A stretch of DNA of 53,291 nt, taken from assembly GCA_913061315.1 (NCBI GenBank), contig CAJXUC010000021.1:1-53291 (forward strand), written 5' to 3'. A program made the translations under genes and the position numbers. Under the pieces are notes generated by a model that was given only the letters and a program-made list of their open reading frames with translations, was not told where the DNA came from and did not search any database. Positions 45,602 to 53,257 of the stretch are shown in pieces. The number at the start of each line of letters is the position of its first letter. Position 1 is the stretch's first letter. Source of the DNA: an uncultured Gammaproteobacteria bacterium (GTDB taxonomy: Bacteria > Pseudomonadota > Gammaproteobacteria > GCA-001735895).

Positions 45602-45618
45602 CGCACCAAAGTAGTGCA
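45602..45618. promoter_or_regulatory. NtrC-type operator upstream of ntrB
   Basis: CGCACCAAAGTAGTGCA is the reverse complement of the glnA-site core with one base different, and the two sites share 18 contiguous bases in opposite orientation. It ends 14 bp before the ntrB ATG, where a bound protein would block transcription or be transcribed as leader. That fits autorepression. Confidence 0.72.
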
Positions 45619-45631
45619 ATATTGAATTATT

Positions 45632-46717
45632 ATGAACTTTTCTCATTCTGATAAAACTGCAGGCAGAATAGTTGACACGCTCAACAGCAGCATTCTATGC
45701 CTAAATAAAGATTGGACTATCAGTTATGTCAATTTTGCAGCCGAAGAACTATTCTCTCGTAGCGCAACCAGCTTATATGGCAAAAATATAAACCAACTTT
45801 TCAGCCAGGTCGAGTTAAATACCATTACCGATAAACTAGATGCCTTCGGTGGCGATTCTTTTGCCGTGACTGAACATGATGCAAAAATCACTTTAGTGAA
45901 CGGTACAACATTTTCTGCCGATTACAGTATTTACCCAATCGAAAGTACCGATAATACTGAACAAATTCTAATTGAAATCAAGCAGCTTGATTGGCAATCA
46001 AAAATTACTCGTGAAGAATTCACCAACCTCAAGAAACAAGCAAGCCTACAATTTGCACAAGGCATGGCTCACGAAATAAAAAATCCCCTCGGCGGTATAC
46101 GAGGGGCGGCACAGCTTTTAGAACGTGAGTTAAACGAGCCTAAATTGCGCCAGTATACCGAGGTCATCATTAACGAAGTGGATCGACTAACGGCACTGAT
46201 TAACAATATGCTAGGGCCCAATACCGAAATTGTAAAAAAATCTATTAATATCTTAGAAGTGCTTGAGCACATACGCCGATTAATGATGGCCGCTGAATCA
46301 AGTCGAATCCATATTAAAATAGACTACGACCCCAGTATTCCAGAACTCATGGGTGATAAACGTCAACTCATACAAGCGTTGCTCAACATTGTTCAAAACG
46401 CCGCACAATCGATTGATCATCAGGGTGTTATCATATTTAAAACCCGAATTGGTAGACGTTTTACGGTAGGACAGATCACCCATCCACTGGTTGTTCAGGT
46501 TGATATCTCAGATAATGGAAATGGCATCGCTGAAGAAATTAAGGACACCATTTTTCTACCCATGGTGACCAATAAAGCAGAAGGCAGTGGCTTAGGCTTA
46601 CCCATCGCACAAGAAATAGTGTCGCGTCACGGCGGCATTATATTGTTCGAAACCTCGCCTCAGGGCACAACGTTCAGCGCTATATTGCCCTTATCACTTG
46701 GCACCAATGCACCATGA
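45632..46717 (+). CDS. ntrB: Nitrogen regulation sensor kinase NtrB (GlnL)
   Basis: A 361-residue cytosolic histidine kinase/phosphatase. A PAS domain (about 10-110) precedes the dimerisation/H-box with His147 in MAHEIKNPLGGIRGAAQLL, an N-box LLNIVQNAAQSI, and DNGNGIAEE and GSGLGLPIAQEIVSRHGG in the ATP domain. PII proteins normally control its balance of kinase and phosphatase. No Shine-Dalgarno sequence is evident upstream. Its stop overlaps the ntrC start as ATGA. Confidence 0.95.
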   Translation: MNFSHSDKTAGRIVDTLNSSILCLNKDWTISYVNFAAEELFSRSATSLYGKNINQLFSQVELNTITDKLDAFGGDSFAVTEHDAKITLVNGTTFSADYSIYPIESTDNTEQILIEIKQLDWQSKITREEFTNLKKQASLQFAQGMAHEIKNPLGGIRGAAQLLERELNEPKLRQYTEVIINEVDRLTALINNMLGPNTEIVKKSINILEVLEHIRRLMMAAESSRIHIKIDYDPSIPELMGDKRQLIQALLNIVQNAAQSIDHQGVIIFKTRIGRRFTVGQITHPLVVQVDISDNGNGIAEEIKDTIFLPMVTNKAEGSGLGLPIAQEIVSRHGGIILFETSPQGTTFSAILPLSLGTNAP

Positions 46718-48069
46718 CACTGGCATCTGAAAACACACACTCGGTTTGGATAATTGATGATGACCCGTCAATTCGATGGGTGCTAGAACGCGCGTTAACC
46801 AATGCGAAATTTTCAGTCACGCTCTTTGAAACGGCCTCCAGCGCACTCAGTCGTTACAAACGAATACTCCCCAGCGAGCGGCCTCAGCTGATATTGACTG
46901 ATATCCGCATGCCCGGCATCAGTGGCTTTGAACTGCTCAAACAAATCAAGAACGTCGACTCAAAGCAACCCATTATTATTATGACCGCTTATTCTGATCT
47001 TGATACCACTCTGCAAGGTTATCAACAAGGTGCCTTTGAGTATTTACCTAAACCCTTCGATATTGATAAGGCCATCGAGTTAGTCACCAGAGGCTGTGAG
47101 TCACACAGACGAAATGAGGTCAGCGATGTAACCGTTGCACCTGATAATGACATCATTGGAGACTCAACATCGATTAAAAACTTGTTTCGACAAATGGCAA
47201 AGATAACCAAAATCTCTAGCCACTGTCTCATCATGGGGGAACAAGGTACCGGTAAAACCCTTGTTGCGAATACCATTCATTTTGCCAACGTCAAAAAGGA
47301 TGTGGCTTTAATTACAATCAATATATCTAGCACCACCCTTAGTAGCGATATCAACGAAGTTCTCAAACAACAACCCAATGCTACCGTATTACTCAAAAAT
47401 ATCGACACATTACCCACACCCGTACAGAGCTACTTAACTCAAACCCTGACGGACTATAAACAGAATAAATTGGCTTCAACCCTGCGCATTATTGCGACCA
47501 CTTCGGTCAACCTATTTGACCTCGTACAGCTCGGCAGATTTAACCAATCACTGTACCACCAACTCAATGAAATCAACCTAATCCTGCCACCCTTGCGCAA
47601 CAGACGCGATGACATACCGGCACTCATTAACCATTATCTCAACCGCTTTGGTGTCGAATTGAATGAAGTAGCCAAACCAATCGCAGTTGATGCCATAGCC
47701 TTCCTTGAACAGTACGAATGGCCCGGCAATATTAACCAGCTAAAGAATATCTGCCGTAGCCTGAGTATTGCCTCTGAAGCGAGTATTAGTTTACAGGCTC
47801 TGCCCGCTGAATTGTTTCAAACACAACCGGTTGCACAAGCTTCATCCCGCGATAAGAATCTAAGCGAATGGGAATATCAGCTGGGCCTTTGGTCAATGCG
47901 GGCGCTGGCTGCAGGTGATCCAAACATTATGTCAGACGCTCAATCTAAACTTGAAAAAAAACTTTTGCAATGTGCACTTCAAGTCACCAAAGGCCGTAAA
48001 CATGAGGCTGCCAAACTATTGGGCTGGGGGAGGAATACACTCACAAGGAAGCTAAAAGAGCTTTATTAG
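46714..48069 (+). CDS. ntrC: NtrC-family response regulator with degenerate AAA+ domain
   Basis: A 451-residue partner of NtrB. The receiver (1-125) is intact: Asp15-17, phospho-acceptor Asp63 in LTDIRMPG, Thr91, Lys113. The Walker A GEQGTGKT (175-182) is kept. The GAFTGA loop that touches sigma-54 is absent, the stretch between Walker A and B is about 17 residues shorter than in enteric NtrC, and the Walker B Asp-Glu is replaced by Lys228-Asn229 (VLLKNID). The rest of the domain (LPPLRNRRDDIPALI, EWPGNINQL) and the Fis-type HTH (KGRKHEAAKLLGWGRNTLTRKL) remain. It likely binds DNA without activating sigma-54. Confidence 0.9.
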   Translation: MTLASENTHSVWIIDDDPSIRWVLERALTNAKFSVTLFETASSALSRYKRILPSERPQLILTDIRMPGISGFELLKQIKNVDSKQPIIIMTAYSDLDTTLQGYQQGAFEYLPKPFDIDKAIELVTRGCESHRRNEVSDVTVAPDNDIIGDSTSIKNLFRQMAKITKISSHCLIMGEQGTGKTLVANTIHFANVKKDVALITINISSTTLSSDINEVLKQQPNATVLLKNIDTLPTPVQSYLTQTLTDYKQNKLASTLRIIATTSVNLFDLVQLGRFNQSLYHQLNEINLILPPLRNRRDDIPALINHYLNRFGVELNEVAKPIAVDAIAFLEQYEWPGNINQLKNICRSLSIASEASISLQALPAELFQTQPVAQASSRDKNLSEWEYQLGLWSMRALAAGDPNIMSDAQSKLEKKLLQCALQVTKGRKHEAAKLLGWGRNTLTRKLKELY

Positions 48070-48794
48070 GGCGGCGTCGAAATACAATTCATATAGGCTA
48101 ATTCCAATGTTTTAGCCTGATACTTTTCCATGCATTCGCCGGGCGTTCCAACAAACTTCATCTCGCCATTATGCAAAATACCAAACTGGTCACAAATGTC
48201 TTCGGCATCAGCCAACAGGTGCGTACTATAAAAGATAGTCCGGTTCTTAGGCTTTTCGTCTCGTAATAACTGCTTGAAATGATAACGTGCGCTGGGGTCT
48301 AGGCCGCTCAACGGTTCATCCAGGATGAGCAGGTCACGGTCCAACATGAAACAACTAATTAACCCCAGCTTTTGCACCATACCCTTAGAATAACTAGCCA
48401 CCTTTGACTCGAATCGATCCGCAGCAAAATCCAGTTTTTGCGCTAACAGCATCACTCGCTTTTTATCGAGCGGTATGTCATAGGTCGATGCAACAAACTG
48501 AAGGTACTGCCAGGCGCTAGCCTCTTTTTTGGTATCAAATTTCTCCGGCAGAAAGGCCAAGCTTTCGCGACAACGAGGCTCTCGATTGATGTTATTAAAA
48601 ATCGAAATCTGGCTGCCTTGATCTGGCCGAATCAGATCGAGTGCGAGCTTGATCAAGGTCGACTTACCCGCACCATTGATACCCGCAATAGCAAAATAAC
48701 TGCCCACAGGCACCGACAAATTCAGGTTTTCGAGGATCGTGCGTCCCGATACCTGGTAAGAGAGGTTTGTGAATGATAATGCAGTGTTATTCAT
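48066..48794 (-). CDS. ABC transporter ATP-binding protein
   Basis: A 242-residue ABC ATPase with Walker A GINGAGKST, a divergent signature YSKGMVQK, Walker B LLILDEPLSGLDP and switch His in STHLLADAED. It resembles the ATPase of ABC-2 exporters or of systems acting on membrane proteins, and its likely permease is encoded at 50414-51196. A terminator sits directly upstream, no Shine-Dalgarno is visible before the ATG, and the 3' end overlaps convergent ntrC by 4 bp. Confidence 0.9.
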   Translation of the reverse strand: MNNTALSFTNLSYQVSGRTILENLNLSVPVGSYFAIAGINGAGKSTLIKLALDLIRPDQGSQISIFNNINREPRCRESLAFLPEKFDTKKEASAWQYLQFVASTYDIPLDKKRVMLLAQKLDFAADRFESKVASYSKGMVQKLGLISCFMLDRDLLILDEPLSGLDPSARYHFKQLLRDEKPKNRTIFYSTHLLADAEDICDQFGILHNGEMKFVGTPGECMEKYQAKTLELAYMNCISTPP

Positions 48795-48799
48795 AGATT

Positions 48800-48828
48800 A
48801 AAAAAAGGCCCGCGACATACCGCAGGCC
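48800..48828 (-). terminator. Rho-independent terminator after the prepilin gene
   Basis: On the minus strand GGCCTGCG, loop GTATGT and CGCGGGCC (one T-G pair) are followed by seven T. It lies 30 bp past the prepilin stop and ends 6 bp before the ABC ATPase start, so it separates a presumably abundant prepilin mRNA from the ATPase gene. Confidence 0.9.
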
Positions 48829-48857
48829 AGATAATAACAAGTTAATCGAACCAATAT

Positions 48858-49502
48858 TTAGAATCGGAACACAGTGTCGTATAAGTCTAAATCTCCATAT
48901 TCAGTAGCAGCATCTGTGGCTAATGAACCAATATCGGCAACGCCAGAGGCATCTTCAGCGACAGCCGACGAAAAATCTGCGGATCGGACACGTCCAGTGT
49001 TTGGTATACCATCATCAAGCCTGGATTCGAGTATTTTTACAACACTGCCTTCGAGTCGTCCAAATACGGTAACATGGCCCCCAATACCCAGTCCGCCTGA
49101 ATGAATACCAATTTTTCCAGCATAGGCATTTTGCTGACCCAGAAAGTCTGTCGGATCGCCAGACACAAGACCAGATGCTCTTAACATCATCCAGAACTTT
49201 CCTGTTTCTAGATCTACTGTTGTGTCCAACCAATGACCATCAATCGAGCCGTTCCCATCACCTACTGCTGAAAAACCATCAAAACGATCGTCTGCAGCAT
49301 TATCATCACCGGGCAATTGCATGTAACGGTCTTGATAAGAGAATATAGCGGCCGCTAAGCCCGCATTATCACTCTCGACCCGCTTTAATTTTGCATTGGT
49401 AATCATTTCCTGACCTTTCAGGACACCGCCGATGAGCAGTCCAACTATGACCAGCACGATGGCAATTTCTACCAGGGTAAATCCTTTTTGTTTTTTCTGT
49501 AA
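48858..49502 (-). CDS. Prepilin-type protein (type IV pilin-like)
   Basis: A 214-residue protein with the prepilin leader MLQKKQKG and G^FTLVEIAIVLVIVGLLIGGVLKGQEMI (Glu5 present). The body is a distinct pilin-like domain (AKLKRVESDNAGLAAAIFSYQDRYMQLPGDDNAADDRF, later DGNGSIDGHWLD) with no late cysteine pair. The ATG at 49502 is chosen because GAGAGG lies 8 nt upstream and the leader is right; the frame is open to 49544. It stands alone between a sigma-54-type promoter and a terminator, with ABC genes on both sides. Confidence 0.9.
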   Translation of the reverse strand, partial: LQKKQKGFTLVEIAIVLVIVGLLIGGVLKGQEMITNAKLKRVESDNAGLAAAIFSYQDRYMQLPGDDNAADDRFDGFSAVGDGNGSIDGHWLDTTVDLETGKFWMMLRASGLVSGDPTDFLGQQNAYAGKIGIHSGGLGIGGHVTVFGRLEGSVVKILESRLDDGIPNTGRVRSADFSSAVAEDASGVADIGSLATDAATEYGDLDLYDTVFRF

Positions 49503-49568
49503 CATAAGTGCCTCTCGGTAATTTATCTTGAATTTGACTAACATAGTTTATGTGGCCTGCCTGTTATC

Positions 49569-49585
49569 AAGCATGTTCCGTGCCA
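49569..49585 (-). promoter_or_regulatory. Sigma-54-type promoter of the prepilin gene
   Basis: TGGCACGGAACATGCTT read on the minus strand matches the sigma-54 consensus TGGCACG-N4-TTGCW in all but one base, with GG (-24) at 49583-49584 and GC (-12) at 49571-49572 at the required spacing. Transcription should start near 49560, about 58 nt before the ATG. Confidence 0.78.
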
Positions 49586-49644
49586 TTTCTCATAAATCGC
49601 CATCTGACAGTTAAATTGCCGAACAACCTAATCCTGACTCCCTA

Positions 49645-50370
49645 TTATTGTTGAGATTCCAACAACTTTTGTTGGAATTCTAACAGCTTTACCCTCAGAA
49701 ACCGCCGCTCGTCTGCATTTTTGAGCGAGCCACTCTCAAGCATCGCGACGATAATGGCGATGCCCGTCTCAAACTCATTCAACTCGCCTAGCAGGATAAA
49801 TTGCATGTCTCGCGCCCATTGAGGCATAACCACATCAAGTGGTTGAGTTGTTAATTGCTCTGCCAGCAATAGCGCCAATGACAAGTCACCCAGCTTATGC
49901 TTCGCCAGGATCGTGGCCTCGGTCATGCGCCGCCAGTGCAGTTGCGGGTCTCGCGTGAAGCTTGCCTGAATAAAATCGACCATTAGCCGCATATTCTGCT
50001 TGTCGCTCGTCTGACTATAGACTCGTGACGCCAGCATGGTGGGGTATTCAGAATGGGGATTTAAAGCCGTGATTTGATTGAGCCAGTGGGTCAGCTTTGG
50101 ATAGTCCAGCTGTTCATAGCGCATATGCTTGCCCGACTGATTGTCGTGCAACTGAAGCCGTATCGCGAGCCAATAGCTCAACAGTCGATCGGATCCCATC
50201 GATGCCACTCGATAAGTCGACGCCGCGGTTGGATTTGGGAGGGCCTTGTAGGCTAACGCGCCTGCAGATAATGCCCCTTGGGCCGTCCATATTTGCACAC
50301 CCAGAATCATCAGGAAACAGGCCACCAGGGGCCTGGGTAGGGAATTAAAGGGTCTTTCAGCGCGTTTCAT
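49645..50370 (-). CDS. Membrane-anchored helical repeat protein, unknown function
   Basis: A 241-residue protein that I do not recognise. One N-terminal membrane segment (about 14-34) is followed by an all-helical body with TPR-like periodicity (YPKLTHWLNQITALNPHSEYPTMLASRVY; EATILAKHKLGDLSLALLLAEQL), probably periplasmic. The start has AGGACA just upstream. It lies 43 bp downstream of the ABC permease gene and upstream of the prepilin promoter, so it is most likely part of the ABC unit, perhaps as a scaffold. Confidence 0.65.
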   Translation of the reverse strand: MKRAERPFNSLPRPLVACFLMILGVQIWTAQGALSAGALAYKALPNPTAASTYRVASMGSDRLLSYWLAIRLQLHDNQSGKHMRYEQLDYPKLTHWLNQITALNPHSEYPTMLASRVYSQTSDKQNMRLMVDFIQASFTRDPQLHWRRMTEATILAKHKLGDLSLALLLAEQLTTQPLDVVMPQWARDMQFILLGELNEFETGIAIIVAMLESGSLKNADERRFLRVKLLEFQQKLLESQQ

Positions 50371-50413
50371 TGTCCTAGCTTCATTACTCTCACATGATTT
50401 TTCCAGGGCTACC

Positions 50414-51196
50414 CTAGAGGTTAAATTCTTTGCGGTAAAAGTCGACTAAACAAACTCCCACTAAGAAAGCAGCGTAGATCACAACCGTGAGTAACTGACT
50501 GGGCAATAGATCGGCCGACAGTAGCGAAGGATCGAAAAAAACATTGTTTTGCGCAAATGCCTCAGTCCCCGGCATAACATATAACACGCCCTCAAATAAC
50601 CATTGCGCAAAACGATTCGATGCACTGCCATCGGATAGCTTAACCGACTCGGATAGCATTTGATTGATGATGGCAGAACACTTGGCTAACAGGTAGATTG
50701 CGATAGAAAAAACAACCGCCTGTGGTATTTTTTCCAGGCTCAAGATACCCAACAAACCAATCAATGCTACCAACACCAGTTCCAGCCAGAGTGCGGCGGC
50801 CCAGTAGAGCGCTATGTCGAACGAGGTAGCCCATGAAAGCATGCCAGCGACCGGCAAGCTTAAAAGGGTCACTATGGTAAGGATCACTAATAACTGAGCT
50901 ATAATATACTGCCAGCGTGATATGGGCATGGTTAATAGTCGTTCGAATTGCTTCGATTGATAATCTTCCGCGACATTGCTCGTCACGAGTAGCAATACCA
51001 CCAATACCAGGCTATAACGTAGAAAGTCAGCCTGTAGTGCGGCACTCATGTTTTCGCTATTGATGATAGCCAGCTCCGAGACAAAACCGGCGACTAAAGA
51101 TGACAGCACCCAAAGGATAACAATAAGAATAGCCAATCGGCGATTAACAACGCCCAGCAATAAATAACGAAACAATGATATAGTTTGCCCAGCCAT
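50414..51196 (-). CDS. ABC-2 type transporter permease
   Basis: About 260 residues with six hydrophobic segments and an early FERLLTMPISRWQYIIAQLLVI motif typical of ABC-2 permeases. It would pair with the ATPase at 48066-48794. I take the ATG at 51196; a GTG at 51205 in frame is possible. Its start and that of the divergent kinase are within about 40 bp, so the two share one short control region. Confidence 0.85.
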   Translation of the reverse strand: MAGQTISLFRYLLLGVVNRRLAILIVILWVLSSLVAGFVSELAIINSENMSAALQADFLRYSLVLVVLLLVTSNVAEDYQSKQFERLLTMPISRWQYIIAQLLVILTIVTLLSLPVAGMLSWATSFDIALYWAAALWLELVLVALIGLLGILSLEKIPQAVVFSIAIYLLAKCSAIINQMLSESVKLSDGSASNRFAQWLFEGVLYVMPGTEAFAQNNVFFDPSLLSADLLPSQLLTVVIYAAFLVGVCLVDFYRKEFNL

Positions 51197-51235
51197 TTGT
51201 CCCACTATCCTTTAGTCCTTTAGAAAAGTTGAATT

Positions 51236-52912
51236 TTGAATTTTAAATTTTTACTGCAGTTCGAGCGACAGTTATTAGCCGCAACCCTGCTAACTTATCA
51301 CATTTTAATCTGGTCGTCGTCCAGTGCACCATTACAAGCTTGCCTGATGCTAATACTGTATGGCCTGTTCTTGTTATGGCAACCGCTGTGGCGAAAGGAT
51401 TCGCCCGTGAGTCGATGGCCTATCGCGTTTCTCGCCCTTATCATTGCGTTAATCAGTTACTTTTTCAGCCATGAATCTTTAGTCCTGTTCGGTTTAGTTT
51501 TTTCCGGTTTTATGGGTAGTCGACTATTAAGTCAGCCCAACTTCCGCTCATTCGACTCGCTCGGTTTGATTATAGTCATACTCGAAATGGCCACGGGCGT
51601 TATACCCGGTGCCTTCCCTCAAATTGCATTACCCAGTTTATTTTTAGACTCTATGCAAATGCTCATTTTAGTGCCGATTTTACTGTTCTTTTTTGCCACC
51701 AATTCAGAGCATAAAATACAAAATCATAACCAAGTCGATTTGATGCATGGCTTGCTCACCGCCACTTTAATTTTCATCGTTTTATTAGGCGCGATTGTCA
51801 TTAGTGTCCTATATGGCGTTGCGTATATTGATGGTTTTTTATTAACTTTGTTTCTTGTTGCTACGCTTATTTTGGGCGTGAGTTGGTTTTGGAATCCTGG
51901 TGTGGGTTATTCTGGCATGGGTGTTTTATGGAATCGATACGCGATGACCATTGGTGGCCCGTTCGAAACCTGGATCAATACACTCACCACCCTAATCGAA
52001 GAACACTACCTCACGCCAAACGATTATCTAAAGGCCGCTTGTGAACACTTGGTCGAAAATGACTGGTTACATGCGATTCAATGGAATTTTAAAAACAGCA
52101 TGGTTTCTGCTGGTGAAAAAACTGGCACCCGAATCGAACACATGATCAACAATGACATTAGTGTTGAGCTTTACTTTACCTCTAACCCCGGCCCTGCGCT
52201 TGAGCAACACACCACCTTACTCATTCGAATGGCTTACCAGTTTTATTTGGCGAAACTGAACCAGGAAAAAATGCGGGCTCAAGAGCACTTTGCAACGATT
52301 CATCATACCGGCGCAAGGCTTACCCACGACATCAGAAATATTTTGCAATCAATCGAAACGTCACTCGATATTTTAGGCATTAATTATGGCTCCGAAAGGC
52401 AACAAGCGCTACTCCAAAAAAACTTAACCCACATTAGCTTAAGGCTCGAAAACACACTCAAGCAGCTCAAGACACCCAAGCTTGACGCTGAAATTAAGTT
52501 ACTCAGTGCCAATGAGTGGATGGACAAAGTCGAACAGCAACATCACTCGAACGCGTCTATCCGTTTTCATCGGGAGCTCACTAGCAACCCCGCCTTACCC
52601 GAGGATTTATTTGATAGCGTCTTAGACAACTTAATCAACAATGCCATGAGAAAATCATCCACCGGTCGGGTAGACGTTCGGTTATATTGTAATTCAGACA
52701 TTATCCTACTGTCAGTCTGTGACGATGGTAGCCCCGTTGAATCGAGTATTGAAGCCAGCCTATTCAATCAACCCGTCTCATCGGGCAGTGGCATGGGGAT
52801 CGGGTTGTATCAGTCAACTATTATGGCCAGGGCATTCAACTTCGAACTTGAGTTAAGCCAGAACGAGGCGGGTAGGGTTTGTTTTAATCTGTTTCAGCAC
52901 TTGCAGGACTAA
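51236..52912 (+). CDS. Membrane sensor histidine kinase
   Basis: A 558-residue kinase. Seven or so hydrophobic segments fill residues 1-215. A cytosolic GAF-like linker follows (about 245-345), then the H-box HHTGARLTHDIRNILQSIETSLDIL, N-box LDNLINNAMRKS, G1 CDDGSP and G2 GSGMGIGLYQS. The start is a TTG at 51236 without a strong ribosome site, so it is uncertain. No response regulator is adjacent in the window. The membrane topology resembles PilS-like or exosortase-associated kinases, but I cannot decide. Confidence 0.83.
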   Translation: MNFKFLLQFERQLLAATLLTYHILIWSSSSAPLQACLMLILYGLFLLWQPLWRKDSPVSRWPIAFLALIIALISYFFSHESLVLFGLVFSGFMGSRLLSQPNFRSFDSLGLIIVILEMATGVIPGAFPQIALPSLFLDSMQMLILVPILLFFFATNSEHKIQNHNQVDLMHGLLTATLIFIVLLGAIVISVLYGVAYIDGFLLTLFLVATLILGVSWFWNPGVGYSGMGVLWNRYAMTIGGPFETWINTLTTLIEEHYLTPNDYLKAACEHLVENDWLHAIQWNFKNSMVSAGEKTGTRIEHMINNDISVELYFTSNPGPALEQHTTLLIRMAYQFYLAKLNQEKMRAQEHFATIHHTGARLTHDIRNILQSIETSLDILGINYGSERQQALLQKNLTHISLRLENTLKQLKTPKLDAEIKLLSANEWMDKVEQQHHSNASIRFHRELTSNPALPEDLFDSVLDNLINNAMRKSSTGRVDVRLYCNSDIILLSVCDDGSPVESSIEASLFNQPVSSGSGMGIGLYQSTIMARAFNFELELSQNEAGRVCFNLFQHLQD

Positions 52913-53024
52913 GGAATGTGCGCAAAATAACTACCTGAAATGTCTGGCTCACCAAAAAAACAGTTCTTATCAGGACGTTATTTCGTACACGTCACTAAAC
53001 AGTTGATGCCTGCATTCGACCGCC

Positions 53025-53257
53025 TCAACTGGGTCTACGAGCTAAACCCAAACCAGCGAGCCCTAGTCCAAACAAAGCGATTATGGAGGGTTCTGGCACA
53101 GCCGAACGAGTCGAATCAAATTCTACCTTCACCTTTACGTAGATGCCATCTTCCTTTTTTATATCGCTAAAATCCAAAAATATAGAATTTTCATTAAATA
53201 TTATGCGCTCTTGGTCGAATATAGCTGAGGTACCCGAATCAATAGTGACTTTAGCAA
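53025..53257 (-). CDS. PEP-CTERM sorting-domain protein, C-terminal fragment
   Basis: The minus strand is open from the adapter junction at 53257 to a TGA at 53025-53027. The last 24 residues are a PEP-CTERM signal: VPEPS, a hydrophobic Gly/Leu stretch (IIALFGLGLAGLGLA) and a terminal Arg pair (RRPS). Such tails are processed by an exosortase and mark proteins for the cell surface or biofilm matrix. The preceding 53 residues are a probable beta-rich domain end (IFDQERIIFNENSIFLDFSD). The 5' part is missing because the contig ends here. Confidence 0.88.

Noticed and set aside
51236..52912. Naming the kinase PrsK or PilS
   Set aside because: Topology and context are suggestive, but length and the linker do not decide and no cognate regulator is visible.
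52940..53170. A 76-codon plus-strand frame at the right end
   Set aside because: It is antisense to the PEP-CTERM fragment, whose sorting signal is unmistakable, and its own product shows no recognisable feature.
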